Origin: Filomicrobium sp.
GTDB taxonomy: Bacteria; Pseudomonadota; Alphaproteobacteria; Rhizobiales; Hyphomicrobiaceae
Assembly (NCBI GenBank): GCA_017792465.1
Contig: CP051234.1
Span: 250,606 to 314,605 of the forward strand
Length of the DNA: 64,000 nucleotides
Reading direction: 5' to 3'
Of the stretch, positions 44,338 through 54,455 are shown one piece after another (the first letter of the stretch is position 1; every line of letters starts with the position of its first letter). The notes beneath the pieces are model-generated. The model did no database searches. It saw only the letters and a list, made by a program, of their open reading frames with translations, and was not told the DNA's origin. Made by a program: the position numbers and the translations under genes.

Positions 44338-45267
44338 ATGGAAATTTATCTGCCGATTGCGGGAATACCGCTGCCGCTGCTTCCGCTCATCGGCCTGGGT
44401 CTCTCGGTTGGTTTCCTTTCTGGGATGTTTGGCGTCGGCGGCGGGTTCATCCTGACACCGATCATGATCGTGATGGGCGTGCCTCCTCTGGTTGCCGTCG
44501 GCACCGGGGCCTGCATCGTGGTTGCGTCATCGGTGTCGGGTGCTTTGGGGCATTGGTCGCGCGGCAATGTCGACGCGACGATGGGCTCGCTGCTGGTGGT
44601 CGCCGGTCTTGTCGGTTCGACCGTCGGTTCCAAGCTGCAACTTGCATTGAAAGCAATGGGGCAGCTCGAATTCTTCACTGCGATCACCTATGCGGTCATC
44701 CTCACGGTGATTGGCAGCATCATGCTCGTCGAAGGCGGCTGGGCGTGGGTCAGGGTTTTGCGCATCGCGACGACGGTGGCTCCTAAGAAGCGGCGTCGCC
44801 GCGGGATCAATCAGCGTTTGCCGTTCCGCTACCGGTTCCGGCGCTCGAAAATGTACATCAGCATTCTGCCGCCGATCCTGGTGGGAAGTTTCGTCGGCTT
44901 CCTGACGGCGGTGATGGGGGCCGGTGGCGGGTTCATTCTCATTCCGCTGCTTGTGTATGTGCTGGGCATGAACACGCGAATTGCAGTCGGCACGTCGGCG
45001 TTTCAGGTGCTCTTTGTTGCCGGCTATACGACGATCCTGCAATCGCAGGTGAACCATAACGTTGATCTGATGCTGGGCATCCCTTTGATCCTGGGTAGCG
45101 TTGTCGCCGCGCAGCAAGGGGTTCGCGTCGGCAGCCAGCTGAAGCCGGAGCAGTTGCGGGTCTTGCTGGGCGTTCTGGTTCTGGCGGTCGGAATTCGAAT
45201 GGTTGTCGATGTGATGACGCGGCCGGCCGAGCTTTACAGCCTGGCAAGCGATACCCTGCACCGGTAA
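44338..45267 (+). CDS. TSUP/TauE-SafE family membrane permease
   Basis: The 309-residue protein from the ATG at 44338 has eight or so membrane helices with the paired family motifs GMFGVGGGFILTPIMIVMG and AVMGAGGGFILIPLLVYVLG (internal two-fold repeat) and a central basic cytoplasmic loop (KKRRRRG). The frame opens earlier at 44245 but the extra 31 residues are charged and not family-like. TSUP members export sulfite, sulfoacetate or related organic anions. The soe operon makes a sulfur-anion role attractive, but it is 12 kb away and the substrate is unknown. Confidence 0.85.
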   Translation: MEIYLPIAGIPLPLLPLIGLGLSVGFLSGMFGVGGGFILTPIMIVMGVPPLVAVGTGACIVVASSVSGALGHWSRGNVDATMGSLLVVAGLVGSTVGSKLQLALKAMGQLEFFTAITYAVILTVIGSIMLVEGGWAWVRVLRIATTVAPKKRRRRGINQRLPFRYRFRRSKMYISILPPILVGSFVGFLTAVMGAGGGFILIPLLVYVLGMNTRIAVGTSAFQVLFVAGYTTILQSQVNHNVDLMLGIPLILGSVVAAQQGVRVGSQLKPEQLRVLLGVLVLAVGIRMVVDVMTRPAELYSLASDTLHR

Positions 45268-45379
45268 GCGGCCGTGTATTCGCCCGCTGGCGGACGAGGG
45301 TTGTGGATATTGCTTAGCAACTCGGGCCTTAAAACTTTCGATATGTGCAGGACTTGAGTTGGCGCGCTAGTGTCAGCCC

Positions 45380-48300
45380 ATGAACGCTCCGATTCGAAAC
45401 GTCGACGCCTCAAAAGGCAGTCAGTCCGCCTCCGGAAATGGCAGCGGTCCGGCATTCGTGCATCTGCGCGTGCACTCGGCCTATTCGCTGCTTGAAGGCG
45501 CTTTGCCGATTCCACGTCTGCCCAAGCTTGCTGCGGCTCATAACATGCCGGCGATTGGCATCAGCGATACGAACAATCTTTTCGGTGCGCTCGATTTCTC
45601 CGAGAAACTTGCTGGCGCAGGCGTTCAGCCGATTGTCGGGGTGACGCTGGCGACCGATTTCGAAGGCGACGGCGAGAGCGACCCGTTGGCGTTGGGGCGC
45701 CAGCAGCGTGTCGTTCAATCGCACCATCAGCGGCTGACGCGCGATGGGTTCATTGCGCTGATCGCGGCCTCAGAAGCCGGTTACGCGAACCTGATGAAGC
45801 TTGTCAGTTTTGCGCACCTGGGCGTTGCCGAAGGCTTGCCGCCGCATGTCACCATCACCCAGCTGAGCGAACATGCCGATGGCGTCATTGTTCTGACCGG
45901 CGGGCCCGATGGACCGATCGACAAGGCGATCGTTGACCAGCGAGCAGGCATTGCGGAAGATCGGCTCAAACGTCTGCAGGAGATTTTCGGCGACAGGCTT
46001 TATGTCGAGATCCAGCGTCATGGTGCGGAAAACGAACGCATCGTTGAGCCGCAGTTGCTCGATCTCGCCTACCGGATGGAACTACCGATCGTTGCGACCA
46101 ACGAAGTGTTCTTTGCCGAGCCTGGCGACTACGAAGCGCATGATGCGCTGATCTGCATTGCGGAAGGTCGCTACGTCGTCGAGGAAGACCGGCGACGGTT
46201 GACGGCGCAGCATTATTTCAAGTCGGTCGATGAGATGGCCGAAACGTTTTCCGATCTTCCCGAGGCGCTTGCGAACACGGTGGAGATTGCGCGGCGTTGC
46301 CATTATCGGCCGCTGGGGCGCAAGCCGATCTTGCCGCGGTTCGTGAAGAGCCTCGATGGCAAAACCGAAGAAGAACTGGTGGCAGAAGAAGCCGCGGAAT
46401 TGAAGCGGCAGGCCGAAGAAGGTTTGGCGCGCCGTCTGGCTGCGCATGGACCGGCCGAAGGCTTCACCGAGAAGGACTATCAGGATCGCCTCGCTTATGA
46501 GGTCGACATCATCACCAACATGAAGTTTCCTGGATACTTCCTCATCGTTTCGGACTTCATCAAGTGGTCGAAGGAGCAGGGCATTCCGGTGGGGCCGGGC
46601 CGTGGTTCTGGTGCGGGATCTCTCGTTGCCTACGCGTTGACGATTACCGACCTTGATCCGTTGCGGTTTGGATTGCTCTTCGAGCGGTTCCTCAATCCGG
46701 AACGCGTGTCGATGCCCGACTTCGATATCGACTTTTGCCAGGACCGCCGCGAAGAGACGATCCGCTACGTTCAGCAGAAGTACGGTGCGGACCGCGTCGC
46801 GCAGATCATCACGCACGGTAAGCTGCAGGCGCGTGCCGTGTTGCGCGACGTTGGGCGCGTGCTGCAGATGCCTTACGGGCAGGTCGATAAGCTTTGTAAG
46901 ATGGTGCCGAACAACCCGGCCAATCCGGTGACGCTGCCGGAAGCGCTGGAGACCGAGCCCAAGTTGCAGGAGGCCAAGAAGGCCGAGCCGCTGGTCGATC
47001 AGCTTATCGAAACGTCGATCAAGCTTGAAGGGCTATACCGACACGCCTCGACACACGCGGCGGGTATGGTGATCGGCGACCGGCCACTTAATGAACTGGT
47101 GCCGCTTTATCGCGATCCGAAATCGGATATGCCGGTGACGCAGTTCAACTGGAAGCTTGTCGAAGCGGCGGGCCTTGTGAAGTTCGACTTCCTTGGCTTG
47201 AAGACGTTGACGGTGCTGAAGAAGGCTGTCGATCTCGTCAAGAAGGTGCGCGGCGTCGATCTTGATCTGGGCAAGCTCGATGTCTTCGACAAGAAGTCCT
47301 ACGAACTCCTGGCGCGGGCCGATACGGTTGGCGTGTTCCAGCTGGAATCGACCGGCATGCGCGAAAGCTTGAAGCGCCTGCGCCCCGACCGCTTCGAAGA
47401 CATCATCGCCATGGTGGCGCTTTATCGCCCGGGCCCGATGGACAACATCCCGACCTACATTCACCGCAAGCATGGCGAGGAGCCGGTCGACTGTCTGCAT
47501 CCGATGTTGGAAGGCATTCTTTCGGAAACTTATGGCGTCATCATCTATCAGGAGCAGGTCATTCAGATTGCTCAGGTGATGGGTGGGTATACGCTGGGTC
47601 AGGCCGACATGCTGCGGCGTGCGATGGGTAAGAAAGACAAGGCCGAAATGGCGCGGCACGAAGCGCGCTTTATCGAAGGTGCCGTTGAGCGAGGCGTTAA
47701 GAAGAAAGACGCCGCCTACATCTTCGAACTCGTTAACAAGTTCGCGGGCTACGGATTCAACAAATCGCACGCGGCCGCTTATGCGCTGGTCAGCTATCAC
47801 ACCGCCTATATGAAGGCGAACTATCGCGAGGAATTCATCGCGGCTTCGATGACGCTCGATATGGCGAACACCGAAAAGCTGGCGGGTTTTGTGTCTGAGG
47901 CGAACAAGAGCAAGATCCCGGTGCTGCTGCCGTGCGTGAACAATTCGGAAGTCGACTTCACGGTCGAGAAAATCGCAAGCGGCAACGCGGAAGACGGCGG
48001 CGAGGTGCGTGCGATCCGTTATTCGCTCGCCGCTTTAAAGAATGTCGGGTCCAGTGCGGTGCAGACGATCGTCGATGCGCGCGATGAGGACGGACGTTTC
48101 AAGTCGCTGGGTGACTTCGCTTCAAGGCTCAACGCGCGCGCGCTCAACAAGCGATCGATTGAAACGATGGCGCAAGCCGGCGCCTTCGATGAGCTTGGAG
48201 AAAACAGGGCGACGGTGAAGGCGAATGCCGAACAGATCATTGCGCTGGCGCAGCGGGTGAGTGCAGATGCTTCGGCTGGGACGTCGGATCTTTTTGCGGC

Positions 48301-49006
48301 GCCAGGGTCTGCGCCGAGTTTGGCCTTGAAGAAGGTGAAAGCCTGGACGCCGCTCGAACAGCTTGAAAATGAGTTCGGCGCGGTTGGCTTCTATCTGTCG
48401 GGGCACCCGCTTGATCAGTATGAGAAGGTTTTGGGCAAGGTGGGGGCGACGACGTACGCAACGCTTGCCAAGGTGACCGAGCAAGCCGGTGCGAGCGCTG
48501 GGCGTGTCGGTGCGATTGTCGTTTCGGTGCGAGAACGCAGATCGGCGCGCGGCAATAAGTTTGCCTTTGCGATGTTCTCGGATGCGTCCGGGCAATTCGA
48601 AGCTGTTATGTTTTCAGATACGCTATCGGCGGCGGGTGACCTGTTGAAGGCGGGCACGCCGGTGGTGCTGACGCTCTCAGGTGAGCGCGACGAAGAAGGC
48701 TCGGTCAAGCTGCGCGTGCAGACCGTTGAGGCGCTCGACAAAGTCGCGTCTTCTGTTGAGCGCGGTTTGCGGATTGTTTGCGATCCGAAGGTCGTGGGGA
48801 GAGGTCCGGAATTCTTTGCTGAAATCAAAGAGAACTTGCAACCGCCTGCGGCCGGCACAAGGGGTGGCGAAATTCGCCTTGTTTTGCCAATAGTGCATCG
48901 AGGCCGGGAGCTCGAACTCAAGCTTCCGCAAAAATACGATGTTTCGCCCAATGTCGCTGGCAGCCTGTCGACGTTTGAAGGGGTGCTCAACGTCGAGGAG
49001 GTTTAG
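45380..49006 (+). CDS. dnaE: DNA polymerase III alpha subunit
   Basis: The 1208-residue replicase has an N-terminal PHP domain (HLRVHSAYSLLEGALPI), palm/fingers domain with GPGRGSGAGSLVAYAL, the catalytic aspartates in PDFDIDFCQDRR, TYGVIIYQEQVIQIAQVMGG, GYGFNKSHAAAYALVSYHTA, then helix-hairpin-helix and OB-fold regions near the C-terminus. Slightly longer than many homologues. Its stop codon overlaps the GTG start of the next gene by one base. Confidence 0.96.
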   Translation: MNAPIRNVDASKGSQSASGNGSGPAFVHLRVHSAYSLLEGALPIPRLPKLAAAHNMPAIGISDTNNLFGALDFSEKLAGAGVQPIVGVTLATDFEGDGESDPLALGRQQRVVQSHHQRLTRDGFIALIAASEAGYANLMKLVSFAHLGVAEGLPPHVTITQLSEHADGVIVLTGGPDGPIDKAIVDQRAGIAEDRLKRLQEIFGDRLYVEIQRHGAENERIVEPQLLDLAYRMELPIVATNEVFFAEPGDYEAHDALICIAEGRYVVEEDRRRLTAQHYFKSVDEMAETFSDLPEALANTVEIARRCHYRPLGRKPILPRFVKSLDGKTEEELVAEEAAELKRQAEEGLARRLAAHGPAEGFTEKDYQDRLAYEVDIITNMKFPGYFLIVSDFIKWSKEQGIPVGPGRGSGAGSLVAYALTITDLDPLRFGLLFERFLNPERVSMPDFDIDFCQDRREETIRYVQQKYGADRVAQIITHGKLQARAVLRDVGRVLQMPYGQVDKLCKMVPNNPANPVTLPEALETEPKLQEAKKAEPLVDQLIETSIKLEGLYRHASTHAAGMVIGDRPLNELVPLYRDPKSDMPVTQFNWKLVEAAGLVKFDFLGLKTLTVLKKAVDLVKKVRGVDLDLGKLDVFDKKSYELLARADTVGVFQLESTGMRESLKRLRPDRFEDIIAMVALYRPGPMDNIPTYIHRKHGEEPVDCLHPMLEGILSETYGVIIYQEQVIQIAQVMGGYTLGQADMLRRAMGKKDKAEMARHEARFIEGAVERGVKKKDAAYIFELVNKFAGYGFNKSHAAAYALVSYHTAYMKANYREEFIAASMTLDMANTEKLAGFVSEANKSKIPVLLPCVNNSEVDFTVEKIASGNAEDGGEVRAIRYSLAALKNVGSSAVQTIVDARDEDGRFKSLGDFASRLNARALNKRSIETMAQAGAFDELGENRATVKANAEQIIALAQRVSADASAGTSDLFAAPGSAPSLALKKVKAWTPLEQLENEFGAVGFYLSGHPLDQYEKVLGKVGATTYATLAKVTEQAGASAGRVGAIVVSVRERRSARGNKFAFAMFSDASGQFEAVMFSDTLSAAGDLLKAGTPVVLTLSGERDEEGSVKLRVQTVEALDKVASSVERGLRIVCDPKVVGRGPEFFAEIKENLQPPAAGTRGGEIRLVLPIVHRGRELELKLPQKYDVSPNVAGSLSTFEGVLNVEEV

Positions 49007-49767
49007 TGCGGTCGTTTCGGTTTTGGCTTTTGGCGGTGTTGGCGGTTCTGCTTGGCATCGCTGTTTATTATGTTCTCATCAGGCAACAGGCGGTCGAAAC
49101 ATTCCGCCGGCCCATCATTTCCGATGGAGCAATCACGCGGCTTATTCTTGTTGAGACGCCCGACTTTTATTCCAGCGCGGCGACGATCCGAACGTTCGAG
49201 CGTTCTGGTGCGGATGGCGCTTGGCAGGCCGTGGGTGAACCTGCAAAGGCGATGATCGGCCGGGCTGGCGTTGGCTGGGCCTATGTGCAACGCGAACTTG
49301 CCAAAGGTGATGAGCCGATCAAGCAGGAAGGCGACAAACGCGCTCCGGCAGGACTTTTCCGGATGGGTGCGAGTTTTGGCGCTGGGCCCGCGCCCTGGCC
49401 GGGTTATATGCAACTTGCCGAGGGTCAACAGTTCTGCGTCGACGATGTCGGCTCGCCGAAATACGGGGAGATCGTCGCATCGAATGAAGTTGAGGCGGGT
49501 GTGAGCGGCGAAAAAATGTGGGAGATCGGGCTTTACCGGCGCGGGCTCGTTGTTGACTATCCCACTGACCGGAAAGCGAAAACCGGGTCTTGCATCTTCA
49601 TTCACGTGTGGAAGACGCCGGAGACGCCGACGGTTGGCTGTGTGGCGGCGGCCGAAGAGACGGTTGGTCGGCTGCAGGAGTTCGTCAATGAAGACCGGCA
49701 GGCCGCAGCGATCGCGATCGTCCCAAGCCAGGCGCTGGGGCGGCTGGGGCTAAACCTGCCCAGGTAG
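49006..49767 (+). CDS. L,D-transpeptidase (YkuD) family protein
   Basis: The 253-residue protein has an N-terminal membrane helix or signal (about residues 5-26) and a YkuD catalytic domain (about 45-250). The active site is visible as SCIFIHVWKTPETPTVGCVA with the nucleophilic Cys and upstream His. L,D-transpeptidases cross-link peptidoglycan or attach proteins to it in the periplasm. The GTG start overlaps the dnaE stop, suggesting coupled translation, an odd pairing with a replication gene. Confidence 0.85.
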   Translation: MRSFRFWLLAVLAVLLGIAVYYVLIRQQAVETFRRPIISDGAITRLILVETPDFYSSAATIRTFERSGADGAWQAVGEPAKAMIGRAGVGWAYVQRELAKGDEPIKQEGDKRAPAGLFRMGASFGAGPAPWPGYMQLAEGQQFCVDDVGSPKYGEIVASNEVEAGVSGEKMWEIGLYRRGLVVDYPTDRKAKTGSCIFIHVWKTPETPTVGCVAAAEETVGRLQEFVNEDRQAAAIAIVPSQALGRLGLNLPR

Positions 49768-49942
49768 CCTTGCCATTCGCCTCAAACGGCTGTATAGGGG
49801 CGGCTCATCCCACACGCGGATCGTTTCGGCCTGAGCGGATTAAAAGCCCCGTTCGGAGCCCCCGGTGAGTTTGGCCCTGCTTTAAGGGCCTTTCTTCATT
49901 GGTCCGCGGAGGTTCAACCGGAAACAAGGAATTCTACTCAAG
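49768..49942 (+). promoter_or_regulatory. Leader region of rpsB
   Basis: About 175 bases before rpsB. A small hairpin GGCCCT/AGGGCC at 49873-49890 is followed by TTTCTTC and could be a weak attenuator or an S2 autoregulatory element; it does not obviously match a known rpsB leader by eye. Confidence 0.35.
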
Positions 49943-50932
49943 ATGGCGCTTCCCGTCTTCAATATGCGTCAGCTGCTCGAAGCTGGCGTTCACTTCGGCC
50001 ACCAGGCACACCGCTGGAATCCGAAGATGGCTCCTTTCATCTTCGGCGCTCGCAACAACATCCACATCATCGATTTGACGCAGACGGTGCCGCTGTTGCA
50101 CCAGGCTCTCGTCAAGGTTTCCGATACCGTTGCTGGTGGTGGGCGCGTTCTTTATATCGCGACCAAGCGTCAGGCCCAGGAAGCTGTTGCTGATGCGGCA
50201 ACCCGTTCGGCTCAGTACTTCATGAACCACCGTTGGCTGGGCGGGACGCTGACCAACTGGAAAACGGTTTCGCAGTCGATCCGCCGTCTGCGCCAGCTTG
50301 ACGATATCCTGGAAAATCCGCATGGCCGGACGAAGAAGGAAATCCTCAACATCCAGCGTGAGCGCGAAAAGCTGCAGCTGTCGCTGGGCGGTATCCGCGA
50401 AATGGGCGGCGTTCCCGATCTGCTGTTCGTGATCGACACCAACAAAGAGCAGATCGCCATCAAGGAAGCCCGCAAGCTCGGGATTCCGATCATTGCCATC
50501 GTTGATACGAACTGCGATCCAGACGGCATCGACTTCCCGATCCCGGGCAACGACGATGCTGGCCGCGCGATCACGCTTTATACCGACCTCATCGCACGCG
50601 CGGCGATTGACGGTATCGAGCGTTCGAGTGCTGCTGCGGGCGTCGACCTGGGTGCTTCAGAAACGCCAGCCGCAGAAGCCCTGCCGGCTGCAGCGTTCAC
50701 GGGCATCGAAGCTCCGCGCGGCGAGCCTGATGATCTGAAGAACATCAAGGGGATCGACGGCAAGACCGAGCAGAAGCTCAATGATCTCGGCGTTTTCCAC
50801 TATTGGCAGATTGCTGATATGGGTGCCGATGACGTTACCGCACTTGAGGTTTCGCTCAAGGCGGCGGGCCGTTTGGCCGAAGAGGACTGGGTCGCTCAAG
50901 CCAAGAAGCTCGTTGCTCAATCGGCTGCTTGA
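49943..50932 (+). CDS. rpsB: 30S ribosomal protein S2 with C-terminal extension
   Basis: The 329-residue protein contains a normal S2 domain (about residues 1-228; [40 protein letters not shown]) followed by an extension of about 100 residues. The end of the extension (about 260-325) begins with [22 protein letters not shown], a helix-hairpin-helix-like nucleic-acid-binding motif. Similar extensions exist in some Hyphomicrobiales. First gene of the rpsB-tsf pair. Confidence 0.96.
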   Translation: MALPVFNMRQLLEAGVHFGHQAHRWNPKMAPFIFGARNNIHIIDLTQTVPLLHQALVKVSDTVAGGGRVLYIATKRQAQEAVADAATRSAQYFMNHRWLGGTLTNWKTVSQSIRRLRQLDDILENPHGRTKKEILNIQREREKLQLSLGGIREMGGVPDLLFVIDTNKEQIAIKEARKLGIPIIAIVDTNCDPDGIDFPIPGNDDAGRAITLYTDLIARAAIDGIERSSAAAGVDLGASETPAAEALPAAAFTGIEAPRGEPDDLKNIKGIDGKTEQKLNDLGVFHYWQIADMGADDVTALEVSLKAAGRLAEEDWVAQAKKLVAQSAA

Positions 50933-51087
50933 TCCGGTTCGAATAAAAGGTGCAGGCAAGGCTCTTGCGACTTGAGTGCCGGACTTGGATCCGGTGTCTC
51001 TTGCGGAGTCTTGCTCGCGAACGTCACATAAATTTCAATCTGCGGGCTTAGGCATCTCGCCATGGCCTGAAGAAAAGAGAGCATGAC

Positions 51088-52020
51088 ATGACTGCGATTT
51101 CCGCTTCGCTGGTGAAAGAGCTGCGCGAGAAGACTGGCGCCGGTATGATGGATTGCAAGAAGGCGCTGACCGAAAACGACGCCGACATGGAAGCTGCGAT
51201 CGATTGGCTGCGCAAGAAGGGCTTGTCGAAAGCTGCCAAGAAGGCGGATCGTGTTGCCGCTGAAGGTCTGGTTGGCGTGACCGCCGATGGCAAGACCGGC
51301 GCTGTCGTCGAGATCAACTCGGAAACCGACTTCGTTGCCCGCAACGAGCAGTTCCAAAAGATGGTCAGCGAAATCACCGAGCAGGCGCTGGCTGTCGAGG
51401 GCGATCTTGAAAAGTTGCTCGCCGCAAAGGTTCCTAGCGCGGGTAAGACCGTTGAAGACCACGTGAAGGACATGGTCGCCACCATCGGTGAGAACATGAC
51501 CGTTCGCCGGACGGGCGCCTTGTCGGTCGATGACGGTGTCGTCGCGGCCTACGTCCACAACAAGAGTGCGGACGGCATGGGCAAGATCGGCGTGCTCGTT
51601 GCGCTGGAAAGCACCGGCGACAAGGACAAGCTTGCCGAATTCGGCCGTCAGCTTGCCATGCATGTCGCTGCCGCGAACCCGCTGGCTTTGACGCCTGAAG
51701 AACTCGATCAGGATGTGATCGCGCGCGAGCGTGCGATCTATTCGGAACAGGCGAAGGCGTCCGGCAAGCCGGCCGAGATCGTCGAGAAGATGGTTGAAGG
51801 CCGTTTGCGCAAGGAATTCTTCCAGCAGGTCGTCTTGCTGCAGCAGACCTTCGTGATCGATGGCAAGGCAACTGTCGATCAGGCCGTCAAGGATGCCGCC
51901 AAAACGATCGGGGCTCCCGTCGCGGTCAAGGCCTTCCTGCGCTATGGCCTCGGTGAAGGCATCGAGAAGCAGGAAGACGACTTTGCTGCCGAAGTGGCTG
52001 CAGCTGCCGGCTCGAAGTAA
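51088..52020 (+). CDS. tsf: Elongation factor Ts
   Basis: The 310-residue nucleotide exchange factor for EF-Tu. Signatures [20 protein letters not shown] near the N-terminus and [32 protein letters not shown] are standard. It lies about 155 bases after rpsB and is closed by a strong terminator. Confidence 0.97.
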   Translation: MTAISASLVKELREKTGAGMMDCKKALTENDADMEAAIDWLRKKGLSKAAKKADRVAAEGLVGVTADGKTGAVVEINSETDFVARNEQFQKMVSEITEQALAVEGDLEKLLAAKVPSAGKTVEDHVKDMVATIGENMTVRRTGALSVDDGVVAAYVHNKSADGMGKIGVLVALESTGDKDKLAEFGRQLAMHVAAANPLALTPEELDQDVIARERAIYSEQAKASGKPAEIVEKMVEGRLRKEFFQQVVLLQQTFVIDGKATVDQAVKDAAKTIGAPVAVKAFLRYGLGEGIEKQEDDFAAEVAAAAGSK

Positions 52021-52046
52021 GTCTTTTTGTCTGTTTGCAATGATTG

Positions 52047-52082
52047 ACGGCCGGTTGCCTTTGGGTGACCGGCCGTTTTCAC
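52047..52082 (+). terminator. Intrinsic terminator after tsf
   Basis: ACGGCCGGT (52047-52055) pairs with ACCGGCCGT (52068-52076), followed by TTTTC. It separates rpsB-tsf from pyrH-frr and downstream genes. Confidence 0.85.
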
Positions 52083-52175
52083 GTTTTGATAGCTGTTATC
52101 CCGGGCTGCCCTTGTATTTGGATCGCGTCGGGCCTAAGCATCGGCTGATCAATTCCACCCTTTGATGAGAGCGAA

Positions 52176-52907
52176 ATGTCGGAACAAGCCAGCCAATTGA
52201 AATACAAGCGGTTGCTGTTGAAGCTGTCGGGTGAAGCTTTGATGGGGCAGAAGGGCTACGGGATCGATACCGATGTCGTGGCGCGGCTGGCGGGTGATAT
52301 CAAACAGGGTGCGGATGCGGGTTGCGAGCTGGCTGTGGTCGTTGGCGGCGGCAACATCTTCCGCGGTTTGCAAGGTGCGGCGGCCGGTATGGACCGGGCC
52401 AACGCCGACTATATGGGCATGCTCGCGACCGTCATGAACGCGTTGGCGCTGCAGGGCGCTATGAGCCAGCTCGGCGTCGATGGCCGGGTGCTTTCGGCGA
52501 TCCCGATGCCGACGGTGTGCGAGTCCTTCGTCAGGCCGAAGGCATTGTCCCACCTCGAACAGGGCCGTGTTGTGATTTTTGCAGCCGGGACTGGCAACCC
52601 GTTTTTCACGACCGACACGGCAGCCACTCTCAGGGCCGTCGAAATGGGATGCGATGCGGTGGTCAAGGCCACCCAGGTGGATGGGGTTTATTCCGCCGAT
52701 CCGAAGAAAGAGCCGAATGCGGAGCGTTATGAGCGGCTGTCCTACGAAGAGGTCCTTGCCCGGGATCTAAGAGTGATGGACGGTGCGGCGATCGCACTTG
52801 CCCGAGATAACGCTCTTCCGGTAATTGTCTGCTCGATAGACGAGCCTGGAAATCTCTTGAAGTTGCTCAAGGGAGAGGCCCGATCAACGGTGATTGCCGG
52901 CGAATGA
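52176..52907 (+). CDS. pyrH: UMP kinase
   Basis: The 243-residue amino-acid-kinase-fold enzyme phosphorylates UMP. Signatures [19 protein letters not shown], and [14 protein letters not shown] are present. Length is normal. It heads the pyrH-frr unit after the tsf terminator. Confidence 0.97.
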   Translation: MSEQASQLKYKRLLLKLSGEALMGQKGYGIDTDVVARLAGDIKQGADAGCELAVVVGGGNIFRGLQGAAAGMDRANADYMGMLATVMNALALQGAMSQLGVDGRVLSAIPMPTVCESFVRPKALSHLEQGRVVIFAAGTGNPFFTTDTAATLRAVEMGCDAVVKATQVDGVYSADPKKEPNAERYERLSYEEVLARDLRVMDGAAIALARDNALPVIVCSIDEPGNLLKLLKGEARSTVIAGE

Positions 52908-53039
52908 AGGCCCAAGCAGTAAACTGCGCTTCTTCGTCCTTTGCGGGCGAATTCAGTTGCGCCTGCGGGTCGAAATTCAGATGTTGAACCGAAGATAGGG
53001 CTCATCTTTGCGCCAGGCGCCGAATAATGGAGAAAACAA

Positions 53040-53600
53040 ATGGCGGAAACGTTTGACCTGAGCGATCTTGAAACCAGTATGAAGGCTTCAATTGAGGCGT
53101 TGCGCCGCGAATTCAGCGGGCTGCGCACTGGCCGCGCAAGTCCGCATTTGCTCGATGCGATCCAGGTCTCGGTCTACGGTTCGAAGATGCCGATTACTCA
53201 AGTTGGCAACGTCTCGGTGCCGGAGCCAAGAACGATCTCTGTTCAGATCTGGGACCGGGCGAATGTTTCGGCCGTGGAAAAGGCCATTCGTGAATCGAAC
53301 CTGGGCATTAACCCTGTCGTCGATGGGCAGCTTGTCCGCTTGCCGATCCCGCCGTTGACTGCCGAGCGGCGCAAGGAACTCGTCAAGATCGCCCACGATT
53401 ACGCTGAAAAGTCCAAGGTGGCTGTCCGCAACGTTCGCCGCGAGGGGATGGATACGCTCAAGAAGCTCGAGAAAGACGGCGATATGAGCGAGGACGAGCA
53501 TCGCAAGGAGTCCGCAAACGTGCAGGAGCTTACGGATCGGTACGTAAAAGAAGTGGACAATCTGCTGGCCGCCAAGGAACAGGAAATCCAGACTGTTTGA
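53040..53600 (+). CDS. frr: Ribosome recycling factor
   Basis: The 186-residue protein has the family plan: long three-helix bundle with LRTGRASPHLLDAIQVSVYG, and C-terminal IPPLTAERRKELVKIAHDYAEKSKVAVRNVRR (partial). It recycles ribosomes with EF-G. It is 132 bases after pyrH. Confidence 0.97.
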   Translation: MAETFDLSDLETSMKASIEALRREFSGLRTGRASPHLLDAIQVSVYGSKMPITQVGNVSVPEPRTISVQIWDRANVSAVEKAIRESNLGINPVVDGQLVRLPIPPLTAERRKELVKIAHDYAEKSKVAVRNVRREGMDTLKKLEKDGDMSEDEHRKESANVQELTDRYVKEVDNLLAAKEQEIQTV

Positions 53601-53677
53601 ATTGGGGGGACTCGCAATATCGTTCGATATGCGTTCTCTGTTAATTTTCGCCAATCACTGAGAGTGTTGCAGGTTCC

Positions 53678-54436
53678 GTGGCTCATCCTTCGCACATCGA
53701 GACCGAAACCGACGTTGAGCGTTGTTCGTTGCAGCACGTCGCCATTATCATGGACGGGAATGGGCGTTGGGCCAACAAGCGGGGTCTGCCGCGGACGCTG
53801 GGCCATCGCGAGGGCGTCGAGGCGGTCCGGCGGACGGTTAAGGCGGCGATTGAATTAGAGATCCCGTATCTCACGATCTACAGCTTCTCGTCTGAAAACT
53901 GGGCCCGGCCATCGGATGAAATCGACTATCTGATGGGTCTCATGAAGCGCTTTATTCGCCGCGATCTGGCGGAGTTGCATGAGGCGAATGTGCGGATTTT
54001 GACGATTGGATCGCGTGACCGGGTCGATCCGGAACTCCTGGCGCTGATCGATGAAGCCAAGGATTTAACGCGCAATAACAACCGGCTGACCCTTGTGATT
54101 GCGTTTAATTACGGGGCGCGAAACGAGATTGCAGCGGCCGCTCAGCGTTTGGCCGAGGATGCAGTAGCCGGAAAGATCGATCCCAAAGAGATCACCGTCG
54201 AGAAATTTGGGTCCCAGCTCGATACCCAGGGCGTCCCGGATCCCGACCTTTTGATCAGGACCAGCGGCGAAATGCGCCTGTCAAACTTTCTGTTATGGCA
54301 AGCGGCCTATTCCGAGTTCGTGTTTCTTGATATCTATTGGCCTGATTTCGGGCGAGAGCACCTCGATCAGGCGATCGCGCAGTACTATGAGCGTGAACGC
54401 AGGTATGGCGGTTTAACTCGTCGTTCCATGGCATGA
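53678..54436 (+). CDS. uppS: Undecaprenyl pyrophosphate synthase
   Basis: The 252-residue cis-prenyltransferase starts at GTG 53678. Active-site P-loop [17 protein letters not shown] includes the catalytic Asp, with [14 protein letters not shown], and C-terminal [20 protein letters not shown]. It makes the lipid carrier for peptidoglycan and O-antigen. It precedes cdsA by 19 bases. Confidence 0.96.
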   Translation: MAHPSHIETETDVERCSLQHVAIIMDGNGRWANKRGLPRTLGHREGVEAVRRTVKAAIELEIPYLTIYSFSSENWARPSDEIDYLMGLMKRFIRRDLAELHEANVRILTIGSRDRVDPELLALIDEAKDLTRNNNRLTLVIAFNYGARNEIAAAAQRLAEDAVAGKIDPKEITVEKFGSQLDTQGVPDPDLLIRTSGEMRLSNFLLWQAAYSEFVFLDIYWPDFGREHLDQAIAQYYERERRYGGLTRRSMA

Positions 54437-54455
54437 GCGGAGCGATTGCGGGCGG

